Shown here: in pieces, positions 24,690 to 29,175 of the stretch
Layout of the letters: each line of letters begins with the position of its first letter
How positions within the stretch are numbered: position 1 is the first letter of the stretch
Assembly: GCA_002434915.1 (NCBI GenBank)
Contig: DJLG01000129.1
Span: 1 to 29,175 of the forward strand
From: Proteobacteria bacterium UBA6522
Lineage (GTDB): Bacteria; Pseudomonadota; Gammaproteobacteria; Steroidobacterales; Rariloculaceae
Reading direction: 5' to 3'
DNA: 29,175 nt
Notes under the pieces: model-generated
The model's database searches: none
What the model was told of the DNA's origin: nothing
The model's input: the letters and a program-made list of their open reading frames with translations, nothing else
Made by a program: the position numbers and the translations under genes

Positions 24690-25226
24690 GTGTTTCCACG
24701 TCAGTCGGAGGTTCAGTTTGCGTTAGTGGTTTTTATGCTATCGATTATTGCATTGATCTTTAGTGGCCAATTAATTATTGATCCTCCAATTTCGCTTGAT
24801 AGCAATTTGCTTGCTATGAATTCACGAGCATTTCCACTTCTAATATTAGTTAGCACAGTTGTCGTTTCTTTTATTATGCTTGTTAATGTAACTAGGGAAA
24901 CTAATTTGTATATTCCTAGAAAGAACCCAGGCATAAGTGCTGAAGTGCCTAATGGCTATTGGCAACAGGGATTGTTTTTAATTATTACTATTACATGTGC
25001 GCTACTTCTAACTACGCTTGGATTTATTGCAACCATGTTTCTATTAATGATGAGCACAGCGATTTTGGTTGGTAATCGCAATATTTTCCAAATTCTTAGT
25101 GTAAGCATACTAATACCTTTGTGTTTTTATATTGTTGTCACTCACGTGCTTAGAACTTCATTGCCTGAAACTGACATTGTGCAGAGGTTTTTAGGGCCAT
25201 TAATTCGCTTGCTACCGGCGTTTTAG
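24690..25226 (+). CDS. tctB: TTT transporter small membrane subunit (TctB)
   Basis: 178 residues; GTG start at 24690 with GGGGAGG a few bases before. Five or so hydrophobic segments: about 10-30, 48-66, 90-110, 112-130 and 132-155. Size and position before tctA are those of TctB, the small subunit of tripartite tricarboxylate transporters. Sequence identity is low in this family, so the call rests also on the tctBAC order. tctA follows after 7 bp. Confidence 0.87.
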   Translation: MFPRQSEVQFALVVFMLSIIALIFSGQLIIDPPISLDSNLLAMNSRAFPLLILVSTVVVSFIMLVNVTRETNLYIPRKNPGISAEVPNGYWQQGLFLIITITCALLLTTLGFIATMFLLMMSTAILVGNRNIFQILSVSILIPLCFYIVVTHVLRTSLPETDIVQRFLGPLIRLLPAF

Positions 25227-25233
25227 GCGCATT

Positions 25234-26739
25234 ATGGAAGTTCTGTTAGCCGGTCTAGAGGAAGCACTTCGCGTAGATACCTTCGTATGGATTAGCGGGG
25301 GGTTACTACTAGGCATGCTTATGGGTTCTTTGCCTGGTTTTACTACGACCATGGGCATGTCTGTTCTTGTGCCGATCTCTTTCTTGGTTGGCGACCCCTT
25401 AATTGGCATTCCATTTCTAATTGGAGTCTATAAGGGGGGAATATACGGCGGCAGTGTTCCTGCAATATTGATTTCCATGCCAGGTACAGGTGCTTCAATT
25501 GCTACTGTTTTTGATGGGCATGAGCTAACTAAAAAAGGTAAGGCAAGGAAGGCGCTGGAAATGGGATTGTATGCTTCTGCAATCTCAGATTTTTTTAGTG
25601 ACATATTCACACTTGTGATGATAGTTCCGGTTGCAGCAATTGTTCTAGGTTTTGGACCCCCAGAAATCGCATCCATCATGTTTTTGAGTCTTGTTATTAT
25701 CGCCGTTACTTCTACTGGTCCCGTGATTAAGGGACTACTCATGCTTTGCTTGGGGGTCTGGTTTGGTTTGATTGGCGCTGACCCATTTTCTGGCGCTGCT
25801 AGATATACCTTTGGTACCAACCAACTCTATGATGGTTTTCATTTGATTCCTATGCTTATTGGTCTTTTTGCACTTCCAGAGATATTTAATGCTGTTAAGG
25901 AGGGAGATCAGACTAACTCCTCTATTGCTAAGTTTGTAGGCGAGCATTTGAGATTTAATGAACTCAAAAGAAGTTTACGCACTATATTTCGTTCGACTGC
26001 GATAGGCACCCTAATTGGGTTAGTTCCAGGGCTTGGTCAGCCGATTGCAGCGATGATGGGATATATTGCTGCAAAGAACTCTTCAAAAACACCAGAAAGA
26101 TTTGGTAAGGGTGAACTGGATGGCGTGGCAGGTTCTGAGGCCGCTAATAATGCTGTTAATGGCCCGACTATGGTTCCTCTTTTAACGCTGGGTATACCAG
26201 GAGATGCAGTCACAGCATTATTGCTTGGAGCCTTCATGATGCAAGGACTGAGGCCAGGTCCTACACTTCTGGAAACTAACGGTGAGATAGTCTTCGCTAT
26301 CCTCATAGCCATGGTTTTTGCAAATATTTTATTTTTAATTATTGGTTATTTAACTATTCCACTATTCACAAAGGTTGTAACAATAAAACGTTCGCTTTTA
26401 ATTCCAGTAACAATAATGTTAGCGTTTGCGGGAACTTATTTAGCACGTAGCAACCCCTTCGATATAGTGACACTAATTGGATTTGGTTTGGTGGGTATTG
26501 CGGCTCGCACAGCTAAATTTGATGTTGCACCAATGGTGATGGGATTCATTTTGGGCAGAGAATTAGAATATAGTTTTGGACAAACATTAGCGTTAGCAGG
26601 AGATGATTGGTTACATTTTGTTTTTGTAGAGCGTATAGGAATGACAGCGGTGGTATTAGCAACTCCAATTGTAGGTATTATTCTGGGTACCAGAATGAAG
26701 CGCTTTCGCCAGAGAGCCATAGAGAGGGAAGAAAAATGA
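25234..26739 (+). CDS. tctA: TTT transporter large membrane subunit (TctA)
   Basis: 501 residues with 11-12 membrane helices. TctA signatures: LGMLMGSLPGFTTTMG and YGGSVPAILISMPGTGAS near the N-terminus, then the matching second half IGLVPGLGQPIAAMMG and GVAGSEAANNAVNGPTMVPL, TLGIPGDAVTALLLGAF. The two glycine/proline-rich halves form the substrate path in this family. It takes a carboxylate-like solute from TctC and imports it with sodium or protons. The tctC start overlaps its stop by 4 bp (ATGA), so the two are translationally coupled. Confidence 0.97.
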   Translation: MEVLLAGLEEALRVDTFVWISGGLLLGMLMGSLPGFTTTMGMSVLVPISFLVGDPLIGIPFLIGVYKGGIYGGSVPAILISMPGTGASIATVFDGHELTKKGKARKALEMGLYASAISDFFSDIFTLVMIVPVAAIVLGFGPPEIASIMFLSLVIIAVTSTGPVIKGLLMLCLGVWFGLIGADPFSGAARYTFGTNQLYDGFHLIPMLIGLFALPEIFNAVKEGDQTNSSIAKFVGEHLRFNELKRSLRTIFRSTAIGTLIGLVPGLGQPIAAMMGYIAAKNSSKTPERFGKGELDGVAGSEAANNAVNGPTMVPLLTLGIPGDAVTALLLGAFMMQGLRPGPTLLETNGEIVFAILIAMVFANILFLIIGYLTIPLFTKVVTIKRSLLIPVTIMLAFAGTYLARSNPFDIVTLIGFGLVGIAARTAKFDVAPMVMGFILGRELEYSFGQTLALAGDDWLHFVFVERIGMTAVVLATPIVGIILGTRMKRFRQRAIEREEK

Positions 26740-27707
26740 GAGCTTATTGGGGCATCAGTTTTTTTATAAGTACATTTCTCTTGCTAGCATTTTTTTCTGA
26801 TAATTTACTGGCACAGGAACAGTATCCTGAGAAACCAATAACACTAATAGTGCCTTATGCTGCTGGAGGTTCTAATGATCTAAATGCTCGTATTTTTACT
26901 AGTTTTCTTGATGATTATCTTGGTCAACCAGTATTAATAAAACTGGTTCCTGGTCAGGCAGGACAGAAAGGTACTCTAGAAGCTGTTAGAGCCGAACCTG
27001 ATGGCCATACCTTGTTATTTACTGATAATTACAGAGACCAACTACATCGTTATACCTTTCGTAACAATGCATATGACACAAATACGGATTTAATAACTAT
27101 TGCAAGAGTTAATTATGGGGCAATTGGGATAATTGTTAGAAATGATGATGACTTTAAAACATGGGCGCAGCTTGAAGCTGCTGCTAAATCAAAATTTGGC
27201 GCTGTAACTATGTCCCATAGTGGTCTATGGGTCGCACTTTTTGTGCCAGCCATCCAGGTAATGAAAAATCTTGACTTGCAATTGAGAATGGTGCCGTATC
27301 GTGGTGGTGGTCCTGCAAAAGCTGCATTATTGGCAGGAGATGTCGATATGTCGATGGCTTTCCCAGCAACTGTCGCAGCGGATGTTGAGGCTGGGCGCAT
27401 TAGGATTCTAGCAACTGCGGGAAGAGAAAGACTTATTCCAGATGTGCCGTCGTTTGTTGAAATTGGACTACCTCCTACAACTGGATTTATGCATCGAGTG
27501 GTTATGGCGCCTGTCGGCATTTCAGAGGAGAGGGTTATGATTCTTAGAGAAGCCTTTTCTAGAATGCAGCAAGAGCAAGGATATCAGCGGATGATGGCCC
27601 AGCTTGGTGAGAATACCGAGTATCTTGATGGCGCTGCCTATGAGGCTGTCCGAGTTCAACAATCCAGTGATTATCGAGAACTTGCTGAGTCCTTGATTGC
27701 CCAATAG
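26736..27707 (+). CDS. tctC: TTT transporter binding protein (TctC/Bug family)
   Basis: 323 residues from ATG 26736, which overlaps the tctA stop (ATGA) and is preceded by AGAGGGAAG. Further upstream the open frame reads into tctA without family sequence. Sec signal peptide MRAYWGISFFISTFLLLAFF, cleavage after LLA. Bug-family core: YPEKPITLIVPYAAGGSND, then QAGQKGTLEAVRAEPDGHTLL and VPYRGGGPAKAALLAGDVDM, with DVPSFVEIG near the end. It captures a carboxylate or related compound in the periplasm for TctAB. The ligand is unknown. Confidence 0.96.
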   Translation: MRAYWGISFFISTFLLLAFFSDNLLAQEQYPEKPITLIVPYAAGGSNDLNARIFTSFLDDYLGQPVLIKLVPGQAGQKGTLEAVRAEPDGHTLLFTDNYRDQLHRYTFRNNAYDTNTDLITIARVNYGAIGIIVRNDDDFKTWAQLEAAAKSKFGAVTMSHSGLWVALFVPAIQVMKNLDLQLRMVPYRGGGPAKAALLAGDVDMSMAFPATVAADVEAGRIRILATAGRERLIPDVPSFVEIGLPPTTGFMHRVVMAPVGISEERVMILREAFSRMQQEQGYQRMMAQLGENTEYLDGAAYEAVRVQQSSDYRELAESLIAQ

Positions 27708-27812
27708 TGACAGTTATTGAACATTACGTTGTGGATAGAATATTAGACAACACGATTATTGGTTGTAAACTATTCATCTTGAATGACAACTTTCCCGTTT
27801 GGAGGGTGAAAA

Positions 27813-29000
27813 ATGTCTAGAACATTAAAAACATTAGTCTGCCTCAGCTCTGCATTAGCCGCGTGTAGCGGAACTAATGGGCCGTTACACGCCCAGAATG
27901 CAGATTTTGTAACAACAAGGCTTGAGCAATTTGATGTGCCATGGGCCCTAGAATTTCTCCCAAATGGCCACTTGATGATAAGCGAGGGTAAGGGAGCAAT
28001 AAGATTAATGGATACCGATAGTGGAACTATTGGTGAAATTACAGGCTTGCCAGAGGTTAGCTATGGAGGTCAAGGTGGATTGGGCGATGTTGTAATTCAC
28101 CCAAATTTTCAGGAAAACAACCTTGTCTATATAAGTTATGTAGAACCTGGCGATGGTGATACCAGTGGAGCAGCTGTAGCCAGAGCCCAATTGAATTTAA
28201 GTGGGGATGGCGGTGAGCTAACGAACCTAGATGTTTTATGGCGTCAGGTACCTAAGGTCAGTGGCCAAGGACATTATGGTCATCGTATTGCGTTTGGCCC
28301 AGATGGTTATTTGTGGATTAGTTCTGGGGATCGTCAAAAGTTTGATCCAGCCCAAGACTTAGGTACTAATATAGGTAAGGTCGTTAGATTAAATATGGAC
28401 GGTTCTGTTCCAGACGATAATCCCTTCAATGCCCGTGGTGGTGTCGCAGCTGAGATTTGGTCGTTTGGACATCGTAACCCTTTGGGACTCGCATTCGATG
28501 CAGAGGGCCAGTTATGGAATATCGAAATGGGACCTAAGCATGGCGATGAACTGAATCGGGTTGAGCGCGCCGCAAATTACGGTTATCCAATCGTATCGAA
28601 CGGCGATCATTATGATACTCAATCTATTCCTGAACATCCGCTTTCATATCGGACTGCTGCGGCAATAAGAGATCATGGATTAGAAATTCCTGATCATGAT
28701 ATGCACCCTGAGTTTGATATGCCTTCAGCGTACTGGGTTCCTGCTATATCGCCATCAAGTTTGATGTTTTACAGTGGAAATGAGTTCCCAGATTGGAATG
28801 GCGATGCATTTGTTGGTGGTTTGTCCTCACAGGCAATTATTAGGGTAGAGCTTGACGGCGAAACCGCTCAAGAGGCACAGAGGCTAGAGGTAGATGGTCG
28901 TCGCATCAGAGATGTAGAACAAGGCCCCGAAGGTGCAATATGGGTGCTTGAGGATGGACGTCGTGGTGATGGCTATTTATTTAAGCTGACAGCTCCATAG
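27813..29000 (+). CDS. PQQ-type glucose/sorbosone dehydrogenase
   Basis: 395 residues, ATG 27813 with a strong GGAGGGTG. The leader ends in a lipobox, ALAAC (Cys 18), so it is probably a lipoprotein; cleavage at HAQ is the alternative. The beta-propeller has family blocks DVPWALEFLPNG, SYGGQGGLGDVVIHP, GHYGHRIAFGPDG, FGHRNPLGLAFD and MGPKHGDELNRV followed by NYGYPIVSNGDHY, as in YliI/soluble aldose dehydrogenases. Relatives oxidise sugar aldehydes in the periplasm with PQQ. No PQQ synthesis gene is in the window. The gap to tctC is 105 bp, so it may belong to the same unit or have its own promoter. It gives the uptake cluster a periplasmic oxidation step. Confidence 0.9.
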   Translation: MSRTLKTLVCLSSALAACSGTNGPLHAQNADFVTTRLEQFDVPWALEFLPNGHLMISEGKGAIRLMDTDSGTIGEITGLPEVSYGGQGGLGDVVIHPNFQENNLVYISYVEPGDGDTSGAAVARAQLNLSGDGGELTNLDVLWRQVPKVSGQGHYGHRIAFGPDGYLWISSGDRQKFDPAQDLGTNIGKVVRLNMDGSVPDDNPFNARGGVAAEIWSFGHRNPLGLAFDAEGQLWNIEMGPKHGDELNRVERAANYGYPIVSNGDHYDTQSIPEHPLSYRTAAAIRDHGLEIPDHDMHPEFDMPSAYWVPAISPSSLMFYSGNEFPDWNGDAFVGGLSSQAIIRVELDGETAQEAQRLEVDGRRIRDVEQGPEGAIWVLEDGRRGDGYLFKLTAP

Positions 29001-29025
29001 TAGTGATTAACTAGCGAGGTAAAAT

Positions 29026-29044
29026 GCGGCAAACTTTTTGCTGC
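29026..29044 (-). terminator. Hairpin at the end of the right-edge gene
   Basis: Read on the plus strand: GCGGCAAA, loop CTT, TTTGCTGC (one wobble pair in an 8-bp stem). On the minus strand it is followed by ATTTTACC, so it fits a weak rho-independent terminator for the 2-hydroxyacid dehydrogenase, whose stop codon it touches. On the plus strand no T tract follows. Confidence 0.4.
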
Positions 29045-29175
29045 TAGATATCAGCGCGATTTTTCTCTTTTACGGCTTGGTTAACCACGTTGATCGGCCA
29101 TTTTCCTTCGAGAACGCGGCGTACTTCACTAGGTGCGCCGCGTTGTAATCCTTCCATTGCTTGTTCGCTATACCA
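29044..29175 (-). CDS. D-2-hydroxyacid dehydrogenase, C-terminal end
   Basis: The last 43 codons and stop of a gene that enters from the right edge. The peptide ends YSEQAMEGLQRGAPSEVRRV, then LEGKWPINVVNQAVKEKNRA and DI. The pattern of a helix followed by GxxPxNVVN is the usual C-terminal end of D-isomer-specific 2-hydroxyacid dehydrogenases (phosphoglycerate dehydrogenase-like). It should reduce or oxidise a 2-oxo/2-hydroxy acid with NAD(P). Only the tail is visible, so the assignment is tentative. It converges on the PQQ-type dehydrogenase gene. Confidence 0.6.
   Translation of the reverse strand, partial: WYSEQAMEGLQRGAPSEVRRVLEGKWPINVVNQAVKEKNRADI

Noticed and set aside
25428..25820. 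Minus-strand open frame of 130 codons inside tctA
   Set aside because: It lies entirely opposite a strong membrane-protein gene; the rich Pro/Ile/Ser content comes from reversed hydrophobic codons.
26607..26735. N-terminal extension of TctC into tctA
   Set aside because: The in-frame upstream part is an out-of-frame reading of tctA; the ATG at 26736 gives a clean signal peptide and an ATGA overlap.
27113..27520. Minus-strand open frame of 135 codons inside tctC
   Set aside because: It is the reverse of the Bug-family coding sequence, has biased composition and no family motif or ribosome site.

Overview
The window looks like a piece of chromosome from a free-living heterotrophic proteobacterium, most likely a marine gammaproteobacterium. 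The reasons are the type of genes: an SSS-family symporter with a DUF4212 small subunit, tripartite TRAP and TTT transporters with periplasmic binding proteins, many short-chain dehydrogenases (SDRs), an ACAD10/11-type acyl-CoA dehydrogenase with a kinase partner, and a Fur-type box in front of feoAB. Base composition is moderate (mid-40s % G+C by eye) and similar throughout. I saw no rRNA, tRNA, CRISPR array, phage or insertion-sequence gene. No gap between genes exceeds about 300 bp. The taxonomic placement is inference.

Layout. 1-572 (minus): start of an SSS symporter, cut by the window edge, behind its DUF4212 partner. 680-1657 (plus): an SDR with a Tat-like leader. 1697-4131 (minus): feoA-feoB with a Fur-like box at 4163-4181. 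4238-4921 (minus): a secreted protein with two ABM domains. 5050-6324 (minus) and 6417-7169 (plus): a HisD-family dehydrogenase and an SDR transcribed divergently. 7224-9924 (minus): an exported arylsulfotransferase-like lipoprotein followed by a DUF6152 protein. 10167-12676: a membrane-anchored protein of unknown function, a TRAP binding protein with no membrane subunits beside it, and a short PepSY-type membrane protein. 12745-14376 (minus): an exported amidohydrolase. 14668-16898 (plus): acyl-CoA dehydrogenase plus APH-type kinase, with a perfect 11-bp inverted repeat upstream at 14526-14552. 16935-17705 (minus): another SDR.

17944-29000 (plus) is a long co-directional run: LVIVD-repeat lipoprotein, TRAP binding protein, Gfo/Idh/MocA dehydrogenase, dctQ, dctM, second Gfo/Idh/MocA dehydrogenase, tctB, tctA, tctC and a PQQ-type glucose/sorbosone dehydrogenase. 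Gaps are mostly 3-110 bp, with one 4-bp overlap (tctA/tctC). A D-2-hydroxyacid dehydrogenase enters from the right edge on the minus strand.

How the genes may work together. The right-hand run combines two unrelated binding-protein-dependent uptake systems with two NAD(P)-dependent sugar/polyol-type dehydrogenases and one periplasmic PQQ-type dehydrogenase. This suggests uptake and oxidation of sugar-derived acids or related polar compounds. The ACAD/kinase pair resembles systems that process 4-hydroxyacyl-CoAs. Substrates cannot be read from the sequence. The best candidates for something undescribed are the mixed TRAP/TTT/Gfo-Idh cluster, the ACAD-kinase pair with its operator-like repeat, and the exported arylsulfotransferase/DUF6152 pair.
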